Source of the DNA: Candidatus Obscuribacterales bacterium
Lineage (GTDB): Bacteria; Cyanobacteriota; Vampirovibrionia; Obscuribacterales; Obscuribacteraceae
Assembly (NCBI GenBank): GCA_019750335.1
Contig: JAIEOQ010000006.1
Span: forward strand, 248,001-312,000
Length of the DNA stretch: 64,000 bases
Reading direction: 5' to 3'
Positions 16,388 through 25,255 of the stretch are shown here, piece by piece (the stretch's first letter is position 1; the number at the start of each line of letters is the position of its first letter). The notes below the pieces were generated by a model. It searched no databases and was not told the origin of the DNA. It saw nothing but the letters and a program-made list of their open reading frames with translations. The translations under genes and the position numbers were made by a program.

Positions 16388-18703
16388 TTAGTGCACAGGC
16401 AGCGTTAAATAAATCATGGTGCCACGTCCGGCTTCCGATTCAGCCCAGAGCCGTCCACCAATACGCTCGGCATTGTTGCGTGCCAAATACATGGATAGTC
16501 GTGATTGATAGGTGTCGTCGCTATGTTTATTTTCGACAAAGCCAACGAACATGTCTTCAATCTCTTCTTGCGGCAGTGCCGGGCCGGAGCTGTTTATGCT
16601 TAAACGTATATCCTTGTCTTTGACCGTTGTTTCCGCTCTTACCCTGCCACCAGGCGCGGTGACAGCGATCATTTTAGTGAGGAGTTGTGTAATAACGTCA
16701 CGTACAATCTCTTTATTAATTGAAGTTGTCGGCAAGCCGGTGACTGTTTTGTAATCGAGCATTATTTGATGTGAACGCGCTTCCGGAGCCACTTGTTCCA
16801 TACATTCACCGACCAAGCGTGTGATTGCCACTTGTTCACGCGGGATCATTTCAGCCGGTACGAAACCGCCGTACATCATCAGATAGCTGTCCACCACGCC
16901 AAGCAGTTGTTGATAAACTTTATGCAGCTCCACCAAAGATTGAGCAAGAACCGGATTGGCGTTTTGTATTTTGGAGCTGAGGATACTCTTCCATTGCGGT
17001 TCAGCTAAAGCCAAAGGCGAGCGAATAGCTGTCGTCAGCATATCAACGATTTCGTTGCGCAAACGCGATAGTTCGCTATGTACTGTTTTGTCGCGCATAA
17101 CCATGATGTAGCTTTCAACATTTGTGTCGTCGAGCATCACCGGCTGCAAATGAATAAGCACTTCCACACTTTTGTCGCTGCTGTTTTTATAAACGACACC
17201 TTCAGGATAAAACTGGCTGATTAGATCAGGCGGTGCACCTTGCGGCTTGGCAAATAGTTGCGAGTCCTGTTGCTCCGGTCCAACGCCGGGCCTTTTCACC
17301 AGGTCAAAACAATGTCTACCGACAATGTCTCGTTCTGGCAGTCCAACCCAATTTAGGAATGTCGGATTAGATGAAAGAACGGTGCCAAAAGGATCAAGTA
17401 AAAGAAAACCTTCAGTACTTACTTGCAGCACCGAAGATAGCTTCTGTTGAACAGCTACGGCTTGAAAATTAGCTCCGTTTATCTGCTTGCTTACCTCGGC
17501 TGTTTGTCGGTTATGTGCGGCCAGCTGCCGGTTCACATTTTCAAGCTGATAGTTCATTGCTTCTACTTGCCGTTTCTTTTCGGCAAGCTCTTCTTCGTGC
17601 TTAGTTACTTGCTGGCGTAAATTGAGAATTTGGGTGCGTGGAGCGGAAACAGCCGTATCCATCATTTCGCCGAGTTCCATCCATTCGCTGCTTAAGCCGT
17701 TGAGAGAAGGGATATCCTGCCGGTTGGAAGCAAGATCCATAATTCGTTGTTTCATGAAATACATTGATTCATTGAAACGTTTAGCTAAACCAGCGCTAAA
17801 AATGAAAGCGAGAATGATCCCGACTAAAGCACCGATGCCGACTTGACCGAAAATCAACATGGTCTTAGGCATTGTTTCGGACAAAGCTGATGTAGCGTAA
17901 ATCAAAGCAGCGGCATGCTCGCCGTCCGGTGCAAATAATGGAGTCGGCTTCCAAAGTCTGCCTTTGAATTCGAACTCATCGCCGTGAATTATTTTCTCTC
18001 CTTGTTGATTCAAGGCTGCAAGATATTGTGAATCTTTGGCATTGCCTAAAGCTTGAGAAGCAGCAAGAACGGCTTTGTCCGGCATTGAATAAAGAGCTAA
18101 CTCGAAATCTTTGTTGTCCGAATTAGCTAGTTTTGCTTTTGTTTGTAATCCGGAGAGTAAGGCGCCATCGACAGGTAAACTAACTGCTATGACACCGACT
18201 ATGTTATAGCCTGAATGTATGGGCACTATGGTTGCTAGCGCTAGATTTTTTGTAATCGAAGGGGTGCAAGTGCAGTTTACTGCTTTGCCGCCAAGGGCTT
18301 TGCTAACAGCTGGCTTATTTGCTTCATCGGTTCTGTAGCCGAATTTTGCCGGTGAATCGCTACTATAAAAAACAATGCCGTCTTCCAAAATTACGGTGAC
18401 ATAGCCTGGAAAACCAAAACGATCGATTACGCTTTTTACTGCTTGAGCGACACCGGCTCGATTGCGGCTATAAAAAGCTTGCTTGAATGCCGGATCGTTA
18501 TCCAGAGCTGAACCCAATCTGCCGTTTTCGCGGTAGAGAGTGGTCACTTCGTTATATACGCTAACGAGAGCCGGAGTGATAATTTTGCGCGGACGTTCTT
18601 TGGCCCCGGAATATTCAAGAATAAGCGAAAATCCGGCTTGGCTTAAAACCATAGCCAGGATGATTGCCAAAAAAGCAAAAGTTAGCTTGATGCCGAATCC
18701 CAA
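16388..18703 (-). CDS. Histidine-kinase-like sensor with degenerate catalytic core (pseudokinase)
   Basis: 771-residue sensor: an N-terminal membrane segment, an extracytoplasmic Cache-like domain (about 30-270), a second membrane segment (about 278-300), a long coiled coil, a PAS domain (about 420-530), then a HisKA/HATPase-like region. The core is not canonical. The H-box reads LTTAIRSPL (about 555-563) where SHELRTPL is expected, so no phospho-acceptor His. The N-box is QLLTKMIAVT (Asn replaced by Lys), G1 is INSSGPALP (no DxGxG) and the G2 glycines are missing (QSRLSMYLA). It probably works by binding rather than phosphotransfer. TTG 18703 is chosen because AAGGGA lies 7 nt upstream. The MshEN-like gene is 17 nt upstream in the same unit. 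Confidence 0.75.
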   Translation of the reverse strand: MGFGIKLTFAFLAIILAMVLSQAGFSLILEYSGAKERPRKIITPALVSVYNEVTTLYRENGRLGSALDNDPAFKQAFYSRNRAGVAQAVKSVIDRFGFPGYVTVILEDGIVFYSSDSPAKFGYRTDEANKPAVSKALGGKAVNCTCTPSITKNLALATIVPIHSGYNIVGVIAVSLPVDGALLSGLQTKAKLANSDNKDFELALYSMPDKAVLAASQALGNAKDSQYLAALNQQGEKIIHGDEFEFKGRLWKPTPLFAPDGEHAAALIYATSALSETMPKTMLIFGQVGIGALVGIILAFIFSAGLAKRFNESMYFMKQRIMDLASNRQDIPSLNGLSSEWMELGEMMDTAVSAPRTQILNLRQQVTKHEEELAEKKRQVEAMNYQLENVNRQLAAHNRQTAEVSKQINGANFQAVAVQQKLSSVLQVSTEGFLLLDPFGTVLSSNPTFLNWVGLPERDIVGRHCFDLVKRPGVGPEQQDSQLFAKPQGAPPDLISQFYPEGVVYKNSSDKSVEVLIHLQPVMLDDTNVESYIMVMRDKTVHSELSRLRNEIVDMLTTAIRSPLALAEPQWKSILSSKIQNANPVLAQSLVELHKVYQQLLGVVDSYLMMYGGFVPAEMIPREQVAITRLVGECMEQVAPEARSHQIMLDYKTVTGLPTTSINKEIVRDVITQLLTKMIAVTAPGGRVRAETTVKDKDIRLSINSSGPALPQEEIEDMFVGFVENKHSDDTYQSRLSMYLARNNAERIGGRLWAESEAGRGTMIYLTLPVH

Positions 18704-18720
18704 AGAAGAGTCCCTTGTAT

Positions 18721-18981
18721 TCAGCTACTTGCCGAAGCCCGCTTGCGATATTCAACTTGAACTTGGATCGCCCGAATCAACTGGTTTGGGCTGCAATAAC
18801 CCATTTCAAGCAATACTTGCCCCAAGGGCTGATGTTCTTGCCCGTCAGCATCGACTTGCTTTTGCACCTGCAAAGCTTCATCAAGCTGATAGATAGTGAT
18901 ATAGCCAAGTTGCACCAAAATTTGACCGAGCAATGTGCTGGTTTCCGGTGCACCAGATTCTCTTTGGGACTCGTCTTTCAT
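18721..18981 (-). CDS. Small MshEN-like (GspE N-terminal) domain protein
   Basis: 86-residue protein with two copies of the MshEN half-motif: LGQILVQLGYITIYQLDEALQ and LGQVLLEMGYCSPNQLIRAI. In type II secretion ATPases and other proteins this domain binds cyclic di-GMP, each half contributing. Here it stands alone without an ATPase. ATG 18981 has AGGA about 10 nt upstream. The frame is open further to 19203, but that part lies over the SRP RNA gene and is rejected. It is immediately upstream of the pseudokinase gene, suggesting a joint signalling role (inference). Confidence 0.7.
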   Translation of the reverse strand: MKDESQRESGAPETSTLLGQILVQLGYITIYQLDEALQVQKQVDADGQEHQPLGQVLLEMGYCSPNQLIRAIQVQVEYRKRASASS

Positions 18982-19005
18982 GTTTAGATGTCCTGAATGC
19001 TGGAG

Positions 19006-19110
19006 AAAAAGGTACAGACCGCTGAACACACCCGAAGAACCGAACTTATGGCTGCTGGGTTTCCCCCCTGACCAGGTTCGCTGGCCTCCGCCGCATCCAG
19101 CGATCTGTAT
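19006..19110 (-). ncRNA. ffs: Signal recognition particle RNA, small bacterial type (4.5S-like)
   Basis: About 100 nt hairpin RNA. The conserved domain IV is visible on the minus strand: GGTCAGG (19073-19067), a GGG-GAAA-CCC apical stem with a GNRA tetraloop, and AGCAGCC (19056-19050), the asymmetric-loop motifs bound by Ffh. The ends pair: ATACAGATCGCTG (19110-19098) with CAGCGGTCTGTAC (19023-19011), apart from one wobble and one terminal mismatch. A T-run follows (19010-19006), giving the terminator end. There is no Alu domain. The partner protein Ffh is encoded at 62485-63978. Confidence 0.88.
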
Positions 19111-19116
19111 CTTGAG

Positions 19117-19146
19117 ATTATAGCCCATAGAATGGATGCCAAGGAA
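19117..19146 (-). promoter_or_regulatory. Promoter of the SRP RNA gene
   Basis: A perfect TATAAT at 19122-19117 on the minus strand lies 6 nt before the start of the RNA. The -35 is weak: TTCCTT at 19146-19141 with 18 bp spacing. Position and the perfect -10 support it. Confidence 0.55.
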
Positions 19147-19255
19147 TCCTCTTTTATTGCCTTTGTCATGATTGATAAACAGTTTAATGCTTGGCAATCT
19201 CAAAAGGGAGACGACAAGAGAGTATGATCCGCAGGTTAAACAATTTGGTGAGCAG

Positions 19256-20284
19256 ATGACAACACTAAAAACTCAAACAACGACACCGCCGGCGCGTATT
19301 ACCGGTCTTTTGCAGAGCGGTTGGGCCAACCAGGTATTGAGAACAGCAGTTGAGCTGGATATTTTCAGTCATTTGAACGACAAGCCCTTAACGAGCAAAG
19401 ATCTTGCCGCTAAAGCCGGCTTGGATGCCAAAGCTACCGGATATTTGTTGAACGCTTTGGTCTCTTTGGAATATTTGACTCAGCAAAACAATATTTATGC
19501 CCTTACTGAGGTCTCCCAGTTTTATTTGGTTAAAGGCAGCCCTCTTTATTTCGGCAATCATGTGCTTGCCGACGACATTGTTAATAGTGCTTGGCATAAT
19601 TTGACGGACAAAATAAAAGATGGGCGTTCTTGCGAAAAGGTCAACAATGACAGTGAAGCTGTCAAGTTTTTTCCTGATTTAGCCGCTAACATTTTTCCGA
19701 TTAATTACACGACTGCTCAAGCTGTAGTAAAAGTGCTTAAAGCTGAAAGCCTGAGCGAACCTTTTCGCGTCCTTGATATTGCTGCCGGCAGTGCTGTTTG
19801 GAGCATTCCTTTTGCTGAAGCTAATAAGAGAGCAACTGTAGATGCTTTGGATTTTCCGGAAGTCCTTGTTGTTACCAAACGTTTTGCTGAACAACATGGC
19901 GTTGCTAATCAATTCAATTATTTGTCAGGCAATTGGCGCGATATCAAAATTGAACAGCAGGCTTATGACTTTGTTGCCCTCGGGCATATTCTGCATTGCG
20001 AAGGTAAAGAGCTTTCGCAAAGACTGTTGGCTGAGGCTTATGCTGCCTTAAAGCCCGGCGGCACGGTAATCGTGGCCGAGTTTATTTCTAACGATCAACT
20101 TTCCGGACCGGTTTTTCCGATGCTTTTTGCTCTGAATATGTTTTTGCTTACTGAAAACGGCTGTGTTTTCTCGCAAACAGAGCTGAAATCCATGTTTGAG
20201 GAAGCCGGCTTCAAAGAAGTTGAACGGCTAACTCTGCCTTTCTGGAATCAAGAGTCACCAGTGATGGTGGCAAAGAAAATCTGA
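19256..20284 (+). CDS. SAM-dependent O-methyltransferase (acetylserotonin/hydroxyneurosporene methyltransferase type)
   Basis: 342-residue methyltransferase of the plant-type O-methyltransferase 2 group. The N-terminal winged-helix dimerisation domain (ITGLLQSGWANQVLRTAVEL, KDLAAKAGLDAKATGYLLNAL) is followed by a Rossmann SAM site (VLDIAAGSAVWSIPFA, VDALDFPEV) and the LKPGGTVIVAEF strand. Typical substrates are small phenolics or pigments, but nothing here identifies one. ATG 19256 gives the expected N-terminus; the frame is open from 19172. The start region is divergent from the SRP RNA promoter. Confidence 0.8.
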   Translation: MTTLKTQTTTPPARITGLLQSGWANQVLRTAVELDIFSHLNDKPLTSKDLAAKAGLDAKATGYLLNALVSLEYLTQQNNIYALTEVSQFYLVKGSPLYFGNHVLADDIVNSAWHNLTDKIKDGRSCEKVNNDSEAVKFFPDLAANIFPINYTTAQAVVKVLKAESLSEPFRVLDIAAGSAVWSIPFAEANKRATVDALDFPEVLVVTKRFAEQHGVANQFNYLSGNWRDIKIEQQAYDFVALGHILHCEGKELSQRLLAEAYAALKPGGTVIVAEFISNDQLSGPVFPMLFALNMFLLTENGCVFSQTELKSMFEEAGFKEVERLTLPFWNQESPVMVAKKI

Positions 20285-20289
20285 TTTTT

Positions 20290-20754
20290 TTAGTCGTTTC
20301 CGGCGGCAAAGTCAGGACCTTGGTCCTGCATGTTCCAGCGCAGAAGCTCACGACGCCATTCAAGATCGGCTTGAGCTTCTTTGAGCAAGCTGGCCAGACC
20401 TTGGTAGTCGGCAAAAGACAAATCGATGGCAACGCCAATTTCAAAAGTCAATTTGACGCGTTCGTAGCTCGGTGTGCAAGCCATGCAGACCATGTGATCC
20501 GGACCGCAAATTTCGAATATGCGGTTTTCGTCGCATTGAAGCGGATCTTTCTGCCAGTTCAAATATTCGATAAACTCCTCATCTTCAAGACTTTGCTGAA
20601 TTAAAAGCACAAGACCTTGATACTGAGTTTGGTTTAGATAAATCGTAATTTCTTGACGCCGGAAATCGAGCGCTACTTCGCCATTTTCTTTATCCAAATA
20701 AAGATCGGCAAAAGCATTGGCAAAACTGATTTGATAGGCGGTACTGGTTTTCAT
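20290..20754 (-). CDS. Internally duplicated protein, unknown
   Basis: Unrecognised soluble protein of 154 residues. Two halves share a pattern: residues 27-67 (VALDF, then ITIYL, then YQGL, then Trp67) and 100-140 (VKLTF, then IDL, then YQGL, then Trp140). This suggests a duplicated alpha/beta unit. Between them lies a Cys-containing stretch (CGPDHMVCMAC, Cys83, 90 and 93, plus Cys74) that could bind metal. It is 24 nt downstream of hemB on the same strand, so it may be the last gene of the haem unit. It ends 5 nt past the convergent methyltransferase. Confidence 0.6.
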   Translation of the reverse strand: MKTSTAYQISFANAFADLYLDKENGEVALDFRRQEITIYLNQTQYQGLVLLIQQSLEDEEFIEYLNWQKDPLQCDENRIFEICGPDHMVCMACTPSYERVKLTFEIGVAIDLSFADYQGLASLLKEAQADLEWRRELLRWNMQDQGPDFAAGND

Positions 20755-20778
20755 TAATCCGTTTCCTTTGACAAGAGC

Positions 20779-21810
20779 TTAAGCGGAGGCGAGCCAACCG
20801 GCAACGTCCCTGGCATGATAAGTAATGATGATGTCCGCTCCGGCACGGAAAATGCCGGTCAAGCTTTCGAGCACGACTCTGCGTTCGTCAATCCAACCGT
20901 TAAGAGCAGCAGCTTTAACCATTGAGTACTCTCCTGAAACATTATATGCCGCAATCGGCAGACGTGTAATCGCCCGAGCTTGGCTAATTACGTCCAGATA
21001 AGGCAGGGCTGGTTTAACCATGACGATGTCGGCGCCTTCCTCGATATCCAGTTCGATTTCGCGCAGAGCTTCACGAATGTTCGGCGGGTCCATCTGATAA
21101 GTGGTGCGATCACCGAATTGCGGGGCTGATTCGGCTGCTTCACGGAAAGGACCGTAAAAAGCAGAGGCGAATTTAGCGCTATAAGCCATGATTGGTATAT
21201 CGCTAAAGCCGGCATTGTTTAAGGCGTAACGGATGGCGGCAATACGTCCGTCCATCATATCTGAAGGAGCGATGATGTCGGCTCCGGCTTCAGCTTGAGA
21301 AACAGCCGATCTAGTCAAAATATCCAAACTGCGATCGTTGAGAATTTGTCCTTCTTCAACGATTCCGCAATGACCGTGGCTCATATATTCGCAAAGGCAG
21401 GTATCAGCGACGACAAGTAACTCGGGAAAATGTTTTTTGATTGCTGCTGTTGCTTTCTGAACGATGCCGTCCTTCGCCCAGGCGCCGGAAGCTTCGGTAT
21501 CCTTATTTTGCGGAATGCCGAATAAAAGCACAGATTTTAAGCCTGATTCTGCTACCTGCTCCACCTCTTTTAGCATTTCATCAATGCTTTGTTGATGGAT
21601 ACCGGGCATGGAAGAGATTGGCTTTTTGAAGCCTTTTCCTTCGACTACAAATAACGGATAAATCAGCTTTTCCAGACGAATATGGGTTTCACGAACCATT
21701 TCGCGCATTGCTTTGGAAGAACGTATACGGCGCATGCGCAGACCGGGCAAAGGCAAACTTTCGCTGGCAACGCCAGGGACTCTTTGTGGTTTGGTTGTCA
21801 CCGTGGTCAT
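20779..21810 (-). CDS. hemB: Delta-aminolevulinic acid dehydratase (porphobilinogen synthase)
   Basis: Condenses two 5-aminolevulinate molecules to porphobilinogen. 343 residues, normal length. The two Schiff-base lysines are in [13 protein letters not shown] and [10 protein letters not shown]. The metal site [14 protein letters not shown] has three Cys, the zinc-binding form rather than the Mg form. ATG 21810 follows GGAG at 8 nt. It is the last of hemA-hemC-hemD-hemB but lies 157 nt from hemD, so it may have an additional promoter. Confidence 0.97.
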   Translation of the reverse strand: MTTVTTKPQRVPGVASESLPLPGLRMRRIRSSKAMREMVRETHIRLEKLIYPLFVVEGKGFKKPISSMPGIHQQSIDEMLKEVEQVAESGLKSVLLFGIPQNKDTEASGAWAKDGIVQKATAAIKKHFPELLVVADTCLCEYMSHGHCGIVEEGQILNDRSLDILTRSAVSQAEAGADIIAPSDMMDGRIAAIRYALNNAGFSDIPIMAYSAKFASAFYGPFREAAESAPQFGDRTTYQMDPPNIREALREIELDIEEGADIVMVKPALPYLDVISQARAITRLPIAAYNVSGEYSMVKAAALNGWIDERRVVLESLTGIFRAGADIIITYHARDVAGWLASA

Positions 21811-21967
21811 TCTGGTTCTCCAAATTATTGAAGGAAAATATCCATACTATATCTTTAATGCCTTTGAAACAGTGTGCCTGAGGCGAACCTGGAACATATT
21901 TAATGCGTCTGAAAAAGCTCCGAACTCTGACATTGCTATTGGCAGCTGATTTCGGGCATCGGTTATA

Positions 21968-22750
21968 TTATGTGGTTTGTTTCATTATTGCTTTTACTAA
22001 ACCATCAATAGTGAAAGTTTCGGCTTGGATATCCACTCTGCCAAGCAAACGTTTAGCGCTTTGCGCTGTTTCCGGTCCAATCACGGCAATTTGTGTTTTT
22101 TGTAAAAGTTGTTCGAGTTTTTGCGGTTCCATATTTTGCAAAAGAGAATGGAGCTGTTTCACTGTTTCCGAGCTGGTCAGAGTAATTACGTCTAGCTTTT
22201 CGTCTCTAAGTAGCTCTGTCAGTTTTTGTGCATATTCCGGAGGATTTTCCGGACCACAAGTGCGATAAGCGTAAATTATCTCTACATCGGCGCCGGCATC
22301 CCTGAGCTTATCGGCGATTAAAGTACGGCCGATATTGGTTTTAGGCCAGAGTATTTTTTTATCGGCTAAATAAGGATAGCCAGGGAAATTTTCGATAAAA
22401 GATTCGGCGATAAAATTGGGTGGGCAGTAGGTCGCGTTTAGCTGATGGCTAGTGAGTTCTGCTGCTGTGGTTTTACCGATTGCGGCCAGCCTGCTGACCC
22501 TAAGTTTGTCTTGACGCCCGATTAGCTCGAGGCGCCGTAAAGTAGAGCGTACGGCATTGACGCTGGCAAAAATTAGCCAGTCATACTCTTTATCTGAGCT
22601 GAAAGCCAGATCGAAAGATTCCCAGCTTTCCGGTTCTTCAATGCGGATCAGCGGTAGTTCAACAGATTGAAAACCGTGGTCGGTAAGTAGGCTGGAAAGC
22701 TCTCCTGCTTGTTCCCGCGGGCGGGTGACGAGGACCGATCTTATTTGCAT
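21968..22750 (-). CDS. hemD: Uroporphyrinogen-III synthase
   Basis: Cyclises hydroxymethylbilane with inversion of ring D. 260 residues. The family is poorly conserved, but the opening VLVTRPREQAGELSSLL, the segment WLIFASVNAVRSTLRRL, RTLIADKLRDAGADVEIIYAYRT, and DVITLTSSETVKQL fit. It begins 2 nt after the hemC stop, tight operon coupling. The context makes the assignment safe. Confidence 0.93.
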   Translation of the reverse strand: MQIRSVLVTRPREQAGELSSLLTDHGFQSVELPLIRIEEPESWESFDLAFSSDKEYDWLIFASVNAVRSTLRRLELIGRQDKLRVSRLAAIGKTTAAELTSHQLNATYCPPNFIAESFIENFPGYPYLADKKILWPKTNIGRTLIADKLRDAGADVEIIYAYRTCGPENPPEYAQKLTELLRDEKLDVITLTSSETVKQLHSLLQNMEPQKLEQLLQKTQIAVIGPETAQSAKRLLGRVDIQAETFTIDGLVKAIMKQTT

Positions 22751-22752
22751 AG

Positions 22753-23709
22753 TTAAGGAGGAGAGACGGAGGCTGGCACTGTGAGCAAATCAGAAATTAT
22801 TTTGCCGGCGCCCAAGGCAACAAGCTCGGCTGCTAAAGTTTCGCCTAAATTTGCTGCTTGAGCCGGTTCTGCTGTGACTGTTTTTTTATAAGTTTGTTTG
22901 CCGTCCATTGAGGCTACACAGCCGGTAAGCTCAAGCAAACCGTCACTGTTTAGTTCAGCGTGGGCACCGACCGGTACAGAGCAACCGCCGCCAAGTTTAT
23001 TCAAGAAAGCACGTTCGGCTGTGATTGCCGTCCACACATTTGTGTCATTGATCGCGCTTAATAAAGCGTTTGTATCTTGATCGTCGTCCCGACACTCAAT
23101 ACCTAAAGCACCTTGTCCGGCTGCCGGTGTGCTCAGTTGCGGATCAAAAAACTCAGTGATTCGCTCAGTCAAACCTAAACGGAGAAGCCCGGCTGCAGCC
23201 AGTACCATGGCATCACAACTGCCTTCGTCATGTTTACGTAAACGGGTTGGAATATTGCCGCGAATATCAACAAAAGTCAGGTCGCGGCGTAAAGCGGAAA
23301 GCTGTGCTGCACGCCGGCGGCTGGATGTTGCCACCCGACTGCCTGGAGGCAAGCTCAAAAATGGAACATGGTCGCGGCTGACCAATACATCGCGCGGATC
23401 GTCGCGATAAAGAGTGGCTGCAAGTCTTAGTCCGGGGGGAATCGTGGTCGGCAAGTCTTTCAAGCTATGAATCACGAAATCAACCGAATTAGCCAGTAAG
23501 GCTTCTTCTAACTCTTTCACAAAAACCCCGGTACTGCCAAGCTGGGCAAGAGGCTTATTCAGTACTTTATCGCCGATAGTTTTGACTTGATATGTTTGGA
23601 AATTATAGTCAGGAAAGCACTGAGAAAGAGCTTTCAAAATCATGTCGGTTTGAATGAGTGCCAGGGTGCTGTCTCTTGTGCCGACTACGAATGTCGTTTT
23701 ACTGGCCAA
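22753..23709 (-). CDS. hemC: Hydroxymethylbilane synthase (porphobilinogen deaminase)
   Basis: Polymerises four porphobilinogens. 318 residues with the dipyrromethane cofactor Cys243 (GGGCSVPVGAH), the N-terminal VGTRDSTLALIQT, HSLKDLPT and VDIRGNIPTRLRK. The start is TTG 23709, inside the end of hemA (11 nt overlap), with GGAG about 10 nt upstream. All active-site features look intact. Confidence 0.97.
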   Translation of the reverse strand: MASKTTFVVGTRDSTLALIQTDMILKALSQCFPDYNFQTYQVKTIGDKVLNKPLAQLGSTGVFVKELEEALLANSVDFVIHSLKDLPTTIPPGLRLAATLYRDDPRDVLVSRDHVPFLSLPPGSRVATSSRRRAAQLSALRRDLTFVDIRGNIPTRLRKHDEGSCDAMVLAAAGLLRLGLTERITEFFDPQLSTPAAGQGALGIECRDDDQDTNALLSAINDTNVWTAITAERAFLNKLGGGCSVPVGAHAELNSDGLLELTGCVASMDGKQTYKKTVTAEPAQAANLGETLAAELVALGAGKIISDLLTVPASVSPP

Positions 23710-25087
23710 CTTTGTTCAGCTCCAAAGACTGGCGCTCTTCGGTGGACTTGGCACATGATTGCTGAGTAAAAATATCCAGCTTGAACAGTTTGCGCAGAGC
23801 GTCTGCCTGTTGCTGAAGAACCTGATAATCGCTGGTTGATTTGAGTTGAGTGGTCGGGTGGTGCAAAATTTGATTGACCAGAACGCGGCTCATCTCTTCA
23901 AAGTCGTCTTGTTTGCAGCGTTCACTTTTAACCAGGTGCTCGGTACGAATTGCTTCGATTTTTCTGCGCAATTCGGCGATGGTTGGTGCAACTAAAATAG
24001 AACGTTCCCAGGCGTGAAAATCTTCCAAGGATTGAAATACCATTTCGTTAGCTTCGCTTGTTAAAGCTTCGCGTTCAGCCAAGTTTTTGTTCACGATTTG
24101 AGCAAGATCGTCAGCATGAAATAGACGAACATTAGGTAGCTCAGCTATTTGCGGATCGACATTACGCGGAACTGAAATATCAATAATACAAGTCGGACGA
24201 CCGCTTAAATATTTGCAGTAAGCTTCACGGGTAAGAACAAATGCCGGAGCACTTGTAGCAACAATGACCAGATCGCTTGCCGCTGCCAGAGCATGACGAT
24301 CTTCAAAAGAAAAACCGATATTCAAGCGTTCTTTATTGTTGAGCTTATTTTCCAAGAAATGTTCTAATCGCTCGCTTGTGCGATTGATCATCATCATTTG
24401 TCCGGCGCCCTGTTCGGATAATAGATGTTTGGCGCTGATTTGAGCCATTTTACCGGCGCCGATAATCAAGGCGGAACGATTTTTCAAAGAACCGAGTAGT
24501 TCACGAGCTAACTCAACTGCAGCTGAGCTGACAGAAACAGCACGTCGACTCATTGAAGTTTCGGAACGGACACGTTTTCCGCAAACAAGAGCTAGTTTGA
24601 AAAGTTGGTCGAGAACAGCGCCTGCTGTACCAGCTTCTAGGGCATGTCTGTGGGCTGCTTTCACCTGGGACATTATTTGCCCCTCACCCAGCACCAAGCT
24701 GTCAAGTCCGCTGGCGACGCGGAAGAGATGTAAGGCAACATCGTCGCGCAAAAGTTTGAAGTCCGGCTTAATTGCTTCGTGATCGGCAACGTGCTGAGTG
24801 GAGGTGAAGAAAGATTCTATTTCAGCCAGACCTGATTGCAAGTTGCTAACAACGGCATAAACTTCGGTGCGATTGCAAGTGGACAAAACCGCTGCTTCTT
24901 TGACGTGTGGCATGCGAGCCAGAGCGCCAAGCGCATGCTTCAAACATGACTCAGGGATGACGAACTTTTCGCGAATGAATAAAGGAGTCGAATGATAGTT
25001 CAGCCCCATCACCACCAAATGCGATTCACTTGATTCGCCGGATGCCGGAAGAGCTGTTGTGGATTGGTGTGGATTGCTTAGTTGCAC
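23699..25087 (-). CDS. hemA: Glutamyl-tRNA reductase
   Basis: First committed step of haem synthesis by the C5 route: reduces glutamyl-tRNA(Glu) to glutamate-1-semialdehyde. 462 residues. The catalytic Cys71 is in STCNRTE; GLDSLVLGEGQIMSQVK, the NADPH-binding ALIIGAGKMAQ and the C-terminal dimerisation helix are present. The N-terminus has about 24 unconserved residues before VVMGLNYHSTPL, so a later start is possible. It heads the hemACDB cluster. gltX, which supplies the glutamyl-tRNA, is elsewhere in the window. hemL is not in this cluster. Confidence 0.97.
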   Translation of the reverse strand: MQLSNPHQSTTALPASGESSESHLVVMGLNYHSTPLFIREKFVIPESCLKHALGALARMPHVKEAAVLSTCNRTEVYAVVSNLQSGLAEIESFFTSTQHVADHEAIKPDFKLLRDDVALHLFRVASGLDSLVLGEGQIMSQVKAAHRHALEAGTAGAVLDQLFKLALVCGKRVRSETSMSRRAVSVSSAAVELARELLGSLKNRSALIIGAGKMAQISAKHLLSEQGAGQMMMINRTSERLEHFLENKLNNKERLNIGFSFEDRHALAAASDLVIVATSAPAFVLTREAYCKYLSGRPTCIIDISVPRNVDPQIAELPNVRLFHADDLAQIVNKNLAEREALTSEANEMVFQSLEDFHAWERSILVAPTIAELRRKIEAIRTEHLVKSERCKQDDFEEMSRVLVNQILHHPTTQLKSTSDYQVLQQQADALRKLFKLDIFTQQSCAKSTEERQSLELNKVGQ

Positions 25088-25255
25088 TTAACACTCAAGG
25101 TGAGGAGTTCTTGACAATGATTTCTGGCAAGTACTCGGCCATGCGGAAATTATAGCTATTCAACGCCTGTTGGATCCCTCGTAAGTATCTTCAGTAAATA
25201 ATCTGCAAACTGTTCAGAAGAGTATTCATTTGGCTAGGCGTGCAGGCTCCGGGTT

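Noticed and set aside
18982..19203. N-terminal extension of the small MshEN protein
   Set aside because: It lies over the SRP RNA gene and its promoter; ATG 18981 has its own Shine-Dalgarno.
25088..25255. Cobalamin riboswitch near the BtuF-like gene
   Set aside because: No B12-box-like sequence here, and this gap is downstream of the gene rather than upstream.
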